A stretch of DNA of 64,000 nt from Phycisphaerae bacterium (GCA_016795035.1 JAEUIT010000097.1:1-64000); one strand, 5' to 3'; positions 28,777-38,271 are shown, counted from the first letter of the stretch. The notes: generated by a model from the sequence alone, not told the origin. Program-made: numbers and translations.

Positions 28777-29439
28777 ATGCGACGCCCGCTCATCGGTCTC
28801 ACGCCCTCGATCGACGTACGCGACGGCCGAACGATCGTCCGCGTGAACGCGACGTACCTCGAGATGCTCGTGGAAGCGGGGGGCGCCCCGGTCATCCTCA
28901 CGCCCGACGCCGCACTGATCGGCGACTACGTCGCGAGGCTCGACGGCTTCGTCCTGACCGGCGGCCCCGACATCGACACGCGCCCGTTCGGCGTTCCGCT
29001 GCACGAGAAGGCCGAGATCATGGACCCGCGGCGCCAGGCGTTCGACTTCGCGTTGCTGCGCGCGCTCGAGCGAGAACCGGCGAAGGCCACGCTCGGCATC
29101 TGCCTCGGCATGCAGGAGATGGGCGTGAGCGCCGGGTGCCCCCTGATCCAGCACATGCACGACGTCGTGAAGGACGCCGACCGCCACGGCAACGACAACA
29201 CGCACGCCGTCACGAGCACGCTCTTCGGCGACGGCGCGGCCGCAAGCTGGCACCATCAGGCGCTGGCCGATGCGGGGCGCTTCGAAGTCATCGCGCGCAG
29301 CGACGACGGCGTGATCGAGGGCATTCGCGACGCCTCGCGCCCCTACTACGTCGGCGTGCAGTGGCACCCGGAGCGCACGAAGGACCGCACGCTTGGCCTC
29401 GGCGTCTTGCGTTCGCTCGTGGAGGCCGCGAGCCGATGA
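28777..29439 (+). CDS. Class I glutamine amidotransferase-like hydrolase (peptidase C26/PuuD type)
   Basis: 220 aa. The N-terminal RPLIGLTPSIDV and LVLTGGPDIDTRPFG are typical of gamma-glutamyl hydrolases of the PuuD group. The nucleophile Cys is in LGICLGMQEMG, and the catalytic His is in YVGVQWHPER, so the active site is intact. Such enzymes remove glutamyl groups from amides such as gamma-glutamyl-GABA. It heads a plus-strand run coupled to the methyltransferase and to eboE-C-F, so it may act on a glutamylated intermediate of the trafficked compound. That is inference. Confidence 0.85.
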   Translation: MRRPLIGLTPSIDVRDGRTIVRVNATYLEMLVEAGGAPVILTPDAALIGDYVARLDGFVLTGGPDIDTRPFGVPLHEKAEIMDPRRQAFDFALLRALEREPAKATLGICLGMQEMGVSAGCPLIQHMHDVVKDADRHGNDNTHAVTSTLFGDGAAASWHHQALADAGRFEVIARSDDGVIEGIRDASRPYYVGVQWHPERTKDRTLGLGVLRSLVEAASR

Positions 29440-30227
29440 CGACCGACGCCTCGCAATGCAGCTCGCAACGGGGAGATTGGTGGACGACGTTCTTCGACGA
29501 CACCTATGCGAACCTCGGCCTCATCGCGCGGCAAGGGGCTGACGCGACGCACATCGTCGAGGTCGCCATCCGCGAGCTGAAGCTCGAGCCGGGCATGCGG
29601 GTCTTCGACCAATGCTGCGGCATCGGGCGCATCGCGATTCCGCTCGCCCAGCGCGGCATGATCGTGGAAGGCGTCGAGCTCGCGGCGAGCTACGTCGAGC
29701 GTGCGCGGGCCGACGCGGCGAAGCTCGGGGTGTCGGCGACCTTCGTCGAGGGCGACGCATTTCGCTACGTCGCATCTCTTCCCTGCGACGCGGCGATCAA
29801 CGTCTTCACGAGTTTCGGCTACGCGGCCGACGCCGCCCGCAACGAGGAGATGCTGCGCCGCGCGTTCGAATCGCTGAAGCCGGGCGGCCGCTTCCTGCTC
29901 GAGCGGTTCAATCCGTGCAGGATCGTCGCGTTCGGACTGACCCCCTACGGCTCACGCGTTCCGCTGCCGGAGTGCGGCGGCGACGCGATCATCCTCGACG
30001 AGCCGGTGGCCGACTGGCATCGCGGCGTGATCACGTCGACGTGGACGATCTTCTTTCCCGACGGCCGACGCGAGGTGCGATCGTTCGAGACCGCCATGCT
30101 CTTCCCGCACGAACTGATCGCGATGGCGCGGTCGGTCGGCTTCGTCGACATCGAGTTGCGGAGCGGCAACGGCGAGCCGTACGACCGTCACGCGCGGCGA
30201 CTCCTGCTTCTCGCTCGCCGCCCTTGA
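29436..30227 (+). CDS. Class I SAM-dependent methyltransferase
   Basis: 263 aa. SAM-binding motif I is VFDQCCGIGRIAIPLAQ, the acidic end of the next strand is VEGVELAASY, and later EGDAFRY and PGGRFLLERF are seen. The start overlaps the preceding hydrolase stop (ATGA), and eboE begins four bases after its stop, so it is part of the ebo-type operon. The substrate is unknown. The N-terminal WWTTFFDDTYANLGL is shared by many small-molecule methyltransferases. Confidence 0.87.
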   Translation: MTTDASQCSSQRGDWWTTFFDDTYANLGLIARQGADATHIVEVAIRELKLEPGMRVFDQCCGIGRIAIPLAQRGMIVEGVELAASYVERARADAAKLGVSATFVEGDAFRYVASLPCDAAINVFTSFGYAADAARNEEMLRRAFESLKPGGRFLLERFNPCRIVAFGLTPYGSRVPLPECGGDAIILDEPVADWHRGVITSTWTIFFPDGRREVRSFETAMLFPHELIAMARSVGFVDIELRSGNGEPYDRHARRLLLLARRP

Positions 30228-30231
30228 ACCC

Positions 30232-31344
30232 GTGAACCCTCGCATCGCCTATTGCACGAACGTTCACGCGGGCGAGACGCTCGCGACGACGATCGCGCAG
30301 CTCGAACGTCACGCGACGGCGGTTCGCGCCGCGCTCGGCTTGACGGAACCGTTAGGCATCGGGCTATGGCTTTCGGCGGCGGCGCTGGAGGAACTCGCGA
30401 CGAACGACGACGCACGGCGCCTGCGTGACCGACTGGCCGCGCTCGGACTTGCGGTGCGCACGTTCAACGGATTCCCGTACGGCAACTTCCACCACGAGCG
30501 GGTGAAGCACGACGTGTACGAGCCGCACTGGGCGCGCCCGGAGCGCTATCGCTACACGCGGCGGCTCGCCGAGCTCGCACCGGATCTCGTGCCACAGGGC
30601 ACGGCGCACGTCTCGATCTCCACGTTGCCGCTCGGCTGGCGGCAGGCGTTCTCGAACGAAGGCTGCGGCGCGAGCGTCGGACTTGCGGCGGCGCAGCTGA
30701 CGACGCTCGCCGGCGACTTGGCGCGCGTCGAGGCGGCGCGTGGAGTGCGCGTGACCGTCGATCTCGAGCCCGAGCCGGGTTGCTTGCTCGACCGCAGCGA
30801 GCACGTCGTCGACCTTTTCGAGCAGTGCTTCCGCGACGAGGTCTCGCGCCGACATCTCGGCGTGTGCCATGACGTGTGCCACGCCGCCGTCATGTTCGAG
30901 CGGCAGGCGGAGGTGCTCGCGGCGTATCGCAAGGCGGGCATCGGCGTGCACAAGGTCCAGGTGTCCGCCGCCGTCGAAGCCGACGGCTCGGAGGCGTCGC
31001 TCGAGGCGCTGGCGAGCTTCGTCGAGCCGCGCTACCTGCATCAGACGTGCGTGGCGTCCCGCGGAGCGGTGCAGCTCTTCGAGGACCTGCCGCTCGCGCT
31101 CGCCGCGCGACCTCGCGGGACGTGGCGCACGCACTTCCACGTGCCGATCTTCCAGACGTCGATCGGTCCGCTCCGGGCAACGCAGGCGGAAATCCTCGAG
31201 TGTCTGGCGGCCCTCGGCGGCGACACGCCAACGCTCGAAGTCGAGACCTACGCGTGGAACGTGCTTCCCTCCGCGTTGCAGCCGGTGTCGCTCGCCTCGG
31301 GCATCGCGCAGGAAGTCCGTTGGCTCGCGGAGCGCGTGCCGTGA
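30232..31344 (+). CDS. eboE: EboE-like metabolite traffic protein (xylose isomerase-like TIM barrel)
   Basis: 370 aa from GTG 30232. Matches the EboE pattern: IAYCTNVHAGETL at the N-terminus, TFNGFPYGNFH, VKHDVYEPHW, LDLEPEPGCLL-type LEPEPG, HLGVCHDVCHAAVMFE and a C-terminal ETYAWNVLP. The His/Asp/Glu residues are consistent with an AP-endonuclease-2-like metal site. In ebo clusters the protein helps process or export a metabolite precursor. Overlaps the next gene by four bases (GTGA). Confidence 0.88.
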   Translation: MNPRIAYCTNVHAGETLATTIAQLERHATAVRAALGLTEPLGIGLWLSAAALEELATNDDARRLRDRLAALGLAVRTFNGFPYGNFHHERVKHDVYEPHWARPERYRYTRRLAELAPDLVPQGTAHVSISTLPLGWRQAFSNEGCGASVGLAAAQLTTLAGDLARVEAARGVRVTVDLEPEPGCLLDRSEHVVDLFEQCFRDEVSRRHLGVCHDVCHAAVMFERQAEVLAAYRKAGIGVHKVQVSAAVEADGSEASLEALASFVEPRYLHQTCVASRGAVQLFEDLPLALAARPRGTWRTHFHVPIFQTSIGPLRATQAEILECLAALGGDTPTLEVETYAWNVLPSALQPVSLASGIAQEVRWLAERVP

Positions 31345-32351
31345 ATTCCACGCTTCGCGCGTATCTCGAACTCTCGCGCATCTCGAACGCGCCGACCGTC
31401 GTGAGCAACGCGCTCGCCGGCGCGGCGCTCGGGGCACGCGCGTTTACGACCGAGCCGACGGCGTGGAGCATCGCGGCCCCCGCAATCGCCTGCACCTGCT
31501 TCTACACCGCAGGCATGGCCCTCAACGACTTCATCGACCGCGACATCGACGCAGCCGAACGTCCGCAGCGCCCCATTCCGGCCGGCCGCGTCTCGGCGGC
31601 CGGCGCGCTCGCGTACGCCAGCACGCTGATGACCGTGGGCCTCGCGCTCCTGCTCACCGTCGGGGCGTTGCCGTTTCAGCTCGGGCTCGCGCTTGTCGGC
31701 TGCATCATCCTCTATGACGTCCTCCACAGCCGCACCGCATGGACCGTGCTTCTCATGGGCCTGTGCCGGGGGCTCGTGTACGTCGTTGCCGCCGCGAGCG
31801 CTGGTATCGCGCTCGACGCCTCGGTGCTGGGCCCGGCCGCGATCCTTGTGCTCTACGTTGCAGGCTTCAGCCTCACGGCCCGCCATGAGGCGGTCGCCTT
31901 CGCGGCGGCGCGCGGCGTCGCGTGCGTGCGCTGTGCGTACCCGCTCGCGCGGCCCGACGACACCTGCCCGGAGTGCGGCCATCGGGAGGGCGGCGGACGG
32001 CTGCGCATTCGCTTCCACTTCTCGCTGCTCCTGCCCGCGGTCCTCTTGGCCGCGATCCTCTTCTCGCCGCCGGAACTGATCGGCGCGAAGTACCGCAGCA
32101 ACTCCGACATCGCGATGATGGTGACGGCGGGACTGACCGCGGGCTTCCTCGCCGCGTGGCTCGCCTCGGCCACCCGCCTCGTCGAGCTTCGCCCGCCGAA
32201 GATCGGCCCCGCCGTCCTGATGTGGATCGCGGCCATCGCGCTCTACGACACCTATCTTCTCCTTCTCACGAAGTCGTTCGTCCTTGCGGGCATCGCGCTC
32301 GCCGCGTTCGCCCTCACCCGCGCCCTGCAACGGCGCATCGCCGGAACCTGA
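31341..32351 (+). CDS. eboC: EboC-like UbiA prenyltransferase with inserted zinc ribbon
   Basis: 336 aa integral membrane protein from GTG 31341. The first prenyl-diphosphate motif is NDFIDRDIDAAERPQRPIP; the second is reduced (LYDVLHSR) and followed by MGLCRGL, as in EboC proteins. About nine membrane helices. Between helices, near residue 195, lies a four-cysteine zinc ribbon (CVRCAYPLARPDDTCPECG) in a cytosolic loop. I do not know this from other UbiA-type proteins; the ribbon resembles that of the other zinc-ribbon membrane proteins in this window. The product is unknown. Confidence 0.85.
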   Translation: MNSTLRAYLELSRISNAPTVVSNALAGAALGARAFTTEPTAWSIAAPAIACTCFYTAGMALNDFIDRDIDAAERPQRPIPAGRVSAAGALAYASTLMTVGLALLLTVGALPFQLGLALVGCIILYDVLHSRTAWTVLLMGLCRGLVYVVAAASAGIALDASVLGPAAILVLYVAGFSLTARHEAVAFAAARGVACVRCAYPLARPDDTCPECGHREGGGRLRIRFHFSLLLPAVLLAAILFSPPELIGAKYRSNSDIAMMVTAGLTAGFLAAWLASATRLVELRPPKIGPAVLMWIAAIALYDTYLLLLTKSFVLAGIALAAFALTRALQRRIAGT

Positions 32352-32354
32352 CCT

Positions 32355-33740
32355 TTGGTCCCAGTCGCCGTCCTCAATGTCGTCGGACTCTCGCCCTCGC
32401 TCATGGGCTCGTTCGCGCCGCGTCTCAGCGACCACGCGCGCGAAGGCGGCGGCGTGCGCACGCTTCGACCGTTTCTCCCGGCCGTCACGTGCACCTCGCA
32501 AGCATGCATGCTCACTGGCCGCACCCCGGCAGAGCACGGCATCGTCGGCAACGGCTGGTTCGACCGCACGCTCAACGAAGTGCACTTCTGGAAGCAGTCG
32601 AACGGCCTCGTCGCCGGCGACAAGGTGTGGGACGAGGCGAAGCGCCACGAGCCGAATCTCCGCGTTGCAAACCTCTTCTGGTGGTTCAACATGGGCTCGA
32701 CCGCGGACGTCGCCGTGACGCCGCGCCCGCTCTATCGCGCCGACGGCCGCAAGATCCCCGACTGCTGGACGATGCCGCCGTCGTGGCGCGACGAGCTGCA
32801 ACGCGAACTCGGTCCGTTTCCGCTCTTCCATTTCTGGGGGCCCGGCGCCGACATCCGCTCGACCGACTGGATCGCCGCCGCCGCGAAACGCACCGCAGAG
32901 CGCTTCGATCCCGCGCTCTCGCTCGTCTATCTGCCGCATCTCGACTATCCGCTTCAGAAGCTTGGACCGGAGCATCCCGAGATCGCTCGACACGTGCGCG
33001 AGATCGATCGCGTCTGTGGCAGCCTCATCGACTTCTTCCGCGCCCGCGGCTCGCGCGTGCTGGTCGTCAGCGAGTACGGCATCGCGCCGGTGAAGCGCGC
33101 GGTCCTCCCGAATCTCGCGTTGCGCGACGCCGGCCTTCTGGTGACGCGCGACGAGATGGGCGGCGAGCATCTCGACGTCTACGCGAGCCGCGCCGTCGCG
33201 GTCGCGGACCACCAGATCGCGCACGTGTACGTTCGGGACCATGTCGACGTTGCAGCCGCGCGCGCCGCGCTCGACCGGCTCGACGGCGTGGCCCGCGTGC
33301 TCGATCGCGCGGCGCAGCGCGAGGCGCGCATCGATCATCCGCGCGCGGGCGACCTTGTCCTTGAGAGCACCGCCGACACCTGGTTCGGCTATCGCTACTG
33401 GGCGGACGGTCGCGAGCCCGACTTCGCGCGCACCGTCGACATTCACAAGAAGCCCGGTTACGACCCGTGCGAACTCTTCATCGACCCGGCGATCCGTATG
33501 CCGCGGCTCGCCGTCGCGTGGCGGCTCTTCAAGCGCTCGCTGGGGTTCCGCACGCTTCTTGACGTCATCCCGCTCGACGAATCGCTCGTACGTGGGTCGC
33601 ACGGGCGCATCGACGTCGCGCGCGGCCTCGATCCGGTCCTTTTCGGCGACGGCCTCGATGCGTTCGATCCGCCGACGAACGATCCGCATCTTCCGATCAC
33701 CTGCGTGCGCGACGCCATCTTGACCGCGCTCTTTCGGTAG
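32355..33740 (+). CDS. eboF: EboF-like alkaline phosphatase-superfamily phosphodiesterase
   Basis: 461 aa; a TTG at 32355 gives the family-like N-terminus VPVAVLNVVGLSPSLMG three bases after the eboC stop. Nucleotide pyrophosphatase/phosphodiesterase fold: nucleophile Thr in FLPAVTCTSQACMLTG, substrate loop NGWFDRT, YLPHLDYPLQ, VVSEYGI and IDPAIRMPRL, all typical of the phosphatase found in ebo clusters. Probably acts on a phosphorylated or nucleotide-linked metabolite. Last gene of the ebo run. Confidence 0.87.
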   Translation: MVPVAVLNVVGLSPSLMGSFAPRLSDHAREGGGVRTLRPFLPAVTCTSQACMLTGRTPAEHGIVGNGWFDRTLNEVHFWKQSNGLVAGDKVWDEAKRHEPNLRVANLFWWFNMGSTADVAVTPRPLYRADGRKIPDCWTMPPSWRDELQRELGPFPLFHFWGPGADIRSTDWIAAAAKRTAERFDPALSLVYLPHLDYPLQKLGPEHPEIARHVREIDRVCGSLIDFFRARGSRVLVVSEYGIAPVKRAVLPNLALRDAGLLVTRDEMGGEHLDVYASRAVAVADHQIAHVYVRDHVDVAAARAALDRLDGVARVLDRAAQREARIDHPRAGDLVLESTADTWFGYRYWADGREPDFARTVDIHKKPGYDPCELFIDPAIRMPRLAVAWRLFKRSLGFRTLLDVIPLDESLVRGSHGRIDVARGLDPVLFGDGLDAFDPPTNDPHLPITCVRDAILTALFR

Positions 33741-33743
33741 GCT
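33738..33743 (+). promoter_or_regulatory. Possible leaderless-type -10 box
   Basis: TAGGCT six bases before GTG 33750. The TAG is also the stop of the preceding gene, so this match is weaker than the others. Confidence 0.3.
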
Positions 33744-33749
33744 CTTCGC

Positions 33750-34445
33750 GTGCGGATTCTGTGGCTATTGCTCGCGCTCCTGATAGGCATCGGCGTCGGT
33801 CTCGCGTTCCTCGCGCCGGGCGGCGCGCCCGCGGCCACGCCGGTCGTCGCCGAGCGCGAGCCCGTGCCCGCGAGCGCGCCCCCGCCTACGCCTGCACCGG
33901 CGATGGTTGCCCCCGCAGCGCCGACGCCCGCGCCGCCTGCGACGGAGCCGGCGCGCGATTCGAGTCCGAAGCCCGACTCCGTGCGACGCACCGGCGAGCG
34001 GACCGTTGTCCTCGCCGACCGCTTCGAGGTCACCGGCAACGGGACCGAGGCCGATCCCTATCGCATCCGCTGGGAGTTGCTCGACTCGGTGCGCGACGGG
34101 CTCTCCGCCGATGGGTCGACGTTCGCGCCGCCGCCCTGGATCGCGTCGCTCGACAGTTCATGGGTCGAACTGTCCGGCTACGTGTCGACCCCACTCGTCG
34201 TTGCCGAGACGCGCGACGTCCTCTTCACGAAGAACCGATGGGACGGTTGCTGCATCGGGATTCCGCCGACGCCGTTCGACTCGATCGAGGTGAAGCTCGA
34301 TCGCTCGTTCTCGTTCACCGAGAAGCACGGACTTCGCTTCGCGGTTCTGCGAGGGCAGCTGCGCATCGATCCGATGATCATGGCCGGCACGATCCTCGGC
34401 GTCTATCGCATGGAGCACGGCAAGATCACCACGCGCGCCGAGTGA
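33750..34445 (+). CDS. Membrane-anchored DUF3299-like protein
   Basis: 231 aa from GTG 33750. N-terminal helix (ILWLLLALLIGIGVGLAFLA), a long Pro/Ala linker (about 25-75), then a globular domain. The key segment LFTKNRWDGCCIGIPPTPFD and the preceding LSGYVSTPL correspond to the DUF3299 core (a Gly-Cys-Ile-x-Pro-Pro-Pro type metal or substrate site). Function unknown; the family is periplasmic. No obvious link to the ebo cluster beyond position. Confidence 0.7.
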   Translation: MRILWLLLALLIGIGVGLAFLAPGGAPAATPVVAEREPVPASAPPPTPAPAMVAPAAPTPAPPATEPARDSSPKPDSVRRTGERTVVLADRFEVTGNGTEADPYRIRWELLDSVRDGLSADGSTFAPPPWIASLDSSWVELSGYVSTPLVVAETRDVLFTKNRWDGCCIGIPPTPFDSIEVKLDRSFSFTEKHGLRFAVLRGQLRIDPMIMAGTILGVYRMEHGKITTRAE

Positions 34446-34475
34446 CGCACGCGACGCGCGCGGGGCGCGGACGGC

Positions 34476-34481
34476 TACGCT
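34476..34481 (+). promoter_or_regulatory. Leaderless-type -10 box
   Basis: TACGCT six bases before ATG 34488, no ribosome-binding site. Confidence 0.5.
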
Positions 34482-34487
34482 GCAGCG

Positions 34488-36971
34488 ATGCGCTGCGTGC
34501 TTCCTGTCGTATTCATCTTCACCGCCGCATCGTTCGCCGACTCGTCGTTGCCGTACACGTTTGACGAGGCGCTCGTCATCGGCGGCGTGAGCTCCACGCA
34601 GCGCTCCGCGTTGCGGCTCGACGCGATCGAGCACGCGCTCGTGCGGGGGGCGTTCGCGACGCCGAAGGCGGGCGACACGGTGACCGCGCCGGACGGCATG
34701 GTGCGCACGTGGGAGCGCGTCGAGAAGCCGGAAGACGCCGACCGATTCCGGCATCAGGGACTCGTGGGCGGCTACGCCTTCGTCACCTACGACTCGCCGG
34801 ACGATCAGGTCGTGCTGCTCGACGCCCGGGAACACGGGATGGTGTACGTGAACGGAGTGCCGCGCGTCGGCGATCCGTACGGCAACGGATACTCCGTGTT
34901 GCCGATCGCTCTCAAGAAGGGCGTGAACGAGCTTCTCTTCGCGTGCGGGCGCGGGGGCCTGTCGGCCCGGCTGCTCGAACTTCCGTCGCAAAAGCCCTTC
35001 TTTTCCGGCCGCGACGACACCGCACCGGTCCTCGTTGCAGGCGACGCCGTCGACACGGAGTTCGGCATCACGGTCGTGAATCCGACGCAGGAGGTCGCGC
35101 GCGGCCTCGCCATCGAGCTGATCCTGCCGGACGGCACCGCGACGCTCACTCCGGTGCCCGCGTTGCCTCCGCTCTCGATGCACAAGGCGCGCGCGAGCCT
35201 CGAGGGCCGCGCGATCCGCGAGCCGGGCAAGGCGATCGTGCGGGCGCGACTGCTCTCGAACGGCACGCCGCTCACCGACGCCGTCGCCACGCGCGATCTC
35301 GACGTTGCCGTGGTGTCGGCCGCCGATCGCCGGCGCGTCACGTTTGTGAGCGACATCGACGGCAGCGTGCAGTACTACTCGGTCGTGCCGCCCGCCGCGG
35401 GCGCCGCCGCCACGCCAGGCCTGATCCTCTCGCTGCACGGCGCGAGCGTCGAAGCGGAATCGCAAGCCGCCGCGTACACGCCGAAGACGTTCGCATACGT
35501 GGTCTGTCCGACGAACCGCCGCCCGTTCGGATTCGACTGGGAAGACTGGGGACGTCTCGACGCGCTCGAGGTTCTCGCCGACGCGCAATCGCGCTTCGCC
35601 ACCGATCCGCAGCGCCAGTGGCTGACCGGCCACTCGATGGGCGGGCACGGCACGTGGCAGCTCGGCGCCCACTTCCCCGATCAGTTCGCGGCCATCGCGC
35701 CGAGCGCCGGATGGATCTCGTTCCGCACGTACGGCAACGCGCCGACGTTCGGGACGCAGGGCGTCGAAGGCATGTTCGGCCGCGCGGCGAGCCCGAGCGA
35801 AACGCTGGTGTTAGGCCGGAACTACGCGGGGCTCGGCGTCTACGTCCTGCACGGCGACGCCGACGACAACGTGCCGGTCACGCAGGCGCGAGCGATGCGG
35901 CAATTCCTCGCGACGCCCGCGACCGACGACGCCGGCAAGCCGCTGGAGAAGCCGGGGGCGGATCATCGCGACTTCGCGTACCACGAGCGCGTGGGCGCCG
36001 GACACTGGTGGGGCAACGAGTGCGTCGATTGGCCGCCGCTGATCGACTTCCTCGAGGCCCGATCCCTGCCGGTGCCGAGCGAAGTGCCGACGATCGAGTG
36101 GGTGACGGCGGCGCCGTTCGTCTCCGCGAGCAATCGATGGGTGACGATCGACCAGCAACGCGAAGCCATGCGGCCGAGCTCCGTGCGCATCACCCGCACC
36201 GCAACTGGATACGAGGGCACGACGACGAACGTCGCACGCCTCGGCCTGCGGGACTGGCCTGAAACGGGGAAACCGCTGACGCTCGCGATCGACGGTGCAA
36301 CGTTGAGCGCCGAGGCACCGAGGGACGGCACGCTCTGGCTCGAACGCACCGCCGACGGCTGGACCGTCGCGTCGGCGGCCGAGGGCAAGCGCGCGGACCG
36401 CGGCGGCCCGTTCAAGGACGCATTCCGCAACAACATGCTGTTCGTCTATGGCACCGCGGGAGACGACGAGAGCGACGCGCGGCTTCTCGCCAAGGCTCGC
36501 TACGACGCGGAAACGTGGAGATACCGCGGGAACGGCGCCGTCGAGATCGTGGCCGATGCCGAGTTCGACTCGACCGAGCACGAAGGCCGCAACGTGGTCC
36601 TCTTCGGCAACGCGGACACGAACGCCGCGTGGAACAGGCTGCTGGGCTCGTCGCCCGTCCTCATCCGAAACGGCTCGCTGAAGGTCGGCGATCGCGAGCT
36701 CGCCGGCGACGATCTCGCCTGCGTCTTCGCGTATCCGCGCGCCGACGCCGACGGTGCGATGGTCGCGGTCGTCGCGGGAACCGGCGCGGTCGGCGATCGC
36801 GTGACCTGGCGGCTCCCCTACTTCGTGTCCGGCGCCGGCTTCCCGGACCTCGTCGTGTTCGACGAGGACACCCTGATGAAGGGCGCGGGCTCGGTCCGAC
36901 TCGCCGGCTTCTTCGGCAACGACTGGTCGGTCGAGCGCGGCGAGTGGGCCTCGGCGCCGACGCTTCCGTAA
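34488..36971 (+). CDS. Large secreted alpha/beta hydrolase (esterase/peptidase-like)
   Basis: 827 aa. A signal peptide (RCVLPVVFIFTAASFADSS) precedes an N-terminal beta-rich region of about 260 residues. The alpha/beta-hydrolase domain (about 285-530) has nucleophile Ser in TGHSMGGHGTWQLG, acid in YVLHGDADDNVPVT and His in VGAGHWWGNEC. A C-terminal beta region of about 280 residues follows. The layout matches planctomycete prolyl-oligopeptidase-like proteins. It presumably cleaves an ester or peptide outside the cytoplasm. The active site is complete. Intact for its length; no frameshift seen. Confidence 0.85.
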   Translation: MRCVLPVVFIFTAASFADSSLPYTFDEALVIGGVSSTQRSALRLDAIEHALVRGAFATPKAGDTVTAPDGMVRTWERVEKPEDADRFRHQGLVGGYAFVTYDSPDDQVVLLDAREHGMVYVNGVPRVGDPYGNGYSVLPIALKKGVNELLFACGRGGLSARLLELPSQKPFFSGRDDTAPVLVAGDAVDTEFGITVVNPTQEVARGLAIELILPDGTATLTPVPALPPLSMHKARASLEGRAIREPGKAIVRARLLSNGTPLTDAVATRDLDVAVVSAADRRRVTFVSDIDGSVQYYSVVPPAAGAAATPGLILSLHGASVEAESQAAAYTPKTFAYVVCPTNRRPFGFDWEDWGRLDALEVLADAQSRFATDPQRQWLTGHSMGGHGTWQLGAHFPDQFAAIAPSAGWISFRTYGNAPTFGTQGVEGMFGRAASPSETLVLGRNYAGLGVYVLHGDADDNVPVTQARAMRQFLATPATDDAGKPLEKPGADHRDFAYHERVGAGHWWGNECVDWPPLIDFLEARSLPVPSEVPTIEWVTAAPFVSASNRWVTIDQQREAMRPSSVRITRTATGYEGTTTNVARLGLRDWPETGKPLTLAIDGATLSAEAPRDGTLWLERTADGWTVASAAEGKRADRGGPFKDAFRNNMLFVYGTAGDDESDARLLAKARYDAETWRYRGNGAVEIVADAEFDSTEHEGRNVVLFGNADTNAAWNRLLGSSPVLIRNGSLKVGDRELAGDDLACVFAYPRADADGAMVAVVAGTGAVGDRVTWRLPYFVSGAGFPDLVVFDEDTLMKGAGSVRLAGFFGNDWSVERGEWASAPTLP

Positions 36972-36983
36972 GCGCGCTCGTCT

Positions 36984-36989
36984 TACACT
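36984..36989 (+). promoter_or_regulatory. Leaderless-type -10 box of dus
   Basis: TACACT six bases before GTG 36996. It supports the GTG start. Confidence 0.55.
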
Positions 36990-36995
36990 CGCGGC

Positions 36996-38084
36996 GTGAC
37001 GCTCCGGATCGGGCAACTCACCCTCGAGACGCCGCTACTCCTTGCGCCCATCGCGGGGCATTGCGATCTCCCCTTCCGCATCCTCTGTCGGGAGGAGGGC
37101 GGTGTCGGTCTCGCCAGCACCGATCTCCTGAACTCTCGGGCGATCCTGAAGGAGACGCCGCGCACGCTCGATCTCGCCGCCACGAACGGGCTCGACCAAC
37201 CGTGCGGCATGCAGCTCTACGGAAACGCGAGCGACCCGCTGCCCGAAGCGGCGGTGTGGGCCGTCGACCACGGGGCGCGGCTCATCGACATCAACATGGG
37301 CTGTCCGGTCGACAAGGTCGCGAAGAAAAACGGGGGCTCGCTGCTTCTCTGCGACGTGCCGAGCACCGTCGAACTCGCCGCGCGAATCGTGCGAGCGGTC
37401 GAACGGCATAGTTCGGGACGCGTCCCGGTCACCGCGAAGATGAGGCTCGGCTGGGATCCGGAACACAAGGTCGCGCCCGCCCTCGCCCGTGCCCTGGAGG
37501 CGGTCGGGATCGCGGCGGTCACCGTGCACGGCCGGTACACCGTCCAGTTCTTCTCGGGGACGGCCGATTGGGACGCGATCGGCGAGGTGGTCGAAGCGGT
37601 CTCGTCGATCCCGGTTATCGGCAACGGTGACGTCGAGGAGCCGCAGCATGCAGTCGAGCTTCGTCGTCGCTCCGGCTGCGCCGGCGTGATGATCGGTCGG
37701 GGTGCGTTACGGACCCCGTGGATCTTCCGTCGGACGGCGGCGCTTCTTGAGACTGGGGTCGCGCTGCCGGAGCCGAGCGTCAACGCGAAGCTTCGGACGA
37801 TTCGTCGTCATATAGAGTTGCTTGCCCGCTACCACCCGGCAGAGGTCGCGCTACGAGTTATTCGCCAGCGCATCGCGTGGTACGGGAAGTCGCTCGGACA
37901 CGCGAAGCCTCTCAAGGAGGCGATTCGACTCGCGCACTCACTTCGAGATGCCGCGACCGCAGTAGAGGCGAGCGTCGATCCCGCATTCGACGAGCTCACC
38001 ATGGTCCCGCCTGGGTACCGATTCCCACCCGCGGTGATGGAACTCGCCGGGCGACACGCCCCCGATGCCGTCAGCGATGCGTGA
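36996..38084 (+). CDS. dusB: tRNA-dihydrouridine synthase (DusB type)
   Basis: 362 aa flavoenzyme that reduces uridine to dihydrouridine in tRNA D-loops. FMN and active-site motifs: [45 protein letters not shown] with catalytic Cys, [36 protein letters not shown] and [12 protein letters not shown]. DusB-like, though the exact subclass is uncertain. Codon use near its end (from about 37.6 kb) drifts to lower GC, as in the downstream PEP-CTERM genes. Confidence 0.93.
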   Translation: MTLRIGQLTLETPLLLAPIAGHCDLPFRILCREEGGVGLASTDLLNSRAILKETPRTLDLAATNGLDQPCGMQLYGNASDPLPEAAVWAVDHGARLIDINMGCPVDKVAKKNGGSLLLCDVPSTVELAARIVRAVERHSSGRVPVTAKMRLGWDPEHKVAPALARALEAVGIAAVTVHGRYTVQFFSGTADWDAIGEVVEAVSSIPVIGNGDVEEPQHAVELRRRSGCAGVMIGRGALRTPWIFRRTAALLETGVALPEPSVNAKLRTIRRHIELLARYHPAEVALRVIRQRIAWYGKSLGHAKPLKEAIRLAHSLRDAATAVEASVDPAFDELTMVPPGYRFPPAVMELAGRHAPDAVSDA

Positions 38085-38271
38085 AAAACCACATTTTGGC
38101 GAACGCGTGGGTAGTTCACGGGAGCGAACCACCGCAACCCCGGCGATCACGATATCTCGTCCGGGAACGGTTTCCCCGGTGTCGAACGCGGCCGTTACCG
38201 GTCTCGGATGCTCCGAATCGCACGTAAGTGCTGGCTCCAAAAGACGGTAGAAACTGTCCAAACGCACCCTT
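38085..38271. other. Gap upstream of the PEP-CTERM genes
   Basis: No gene seen. The region is less GC-rich than its surroundings and has a short inverted stretch CCGGGAACGGTTTCCCCGG (38161-38179) of uncertain meaning. Probably a mix of dusB 3' region and upstream control DNA. Confidence 0.4.

Noticed and set aside
28338-29435. A long in-frame extension upstream of the methyltransferase
   Set aside because: It overlaps the hydrolase gene in another frame, is compositionally biased, and the ATGA overlap at 29436 gives the natural start.
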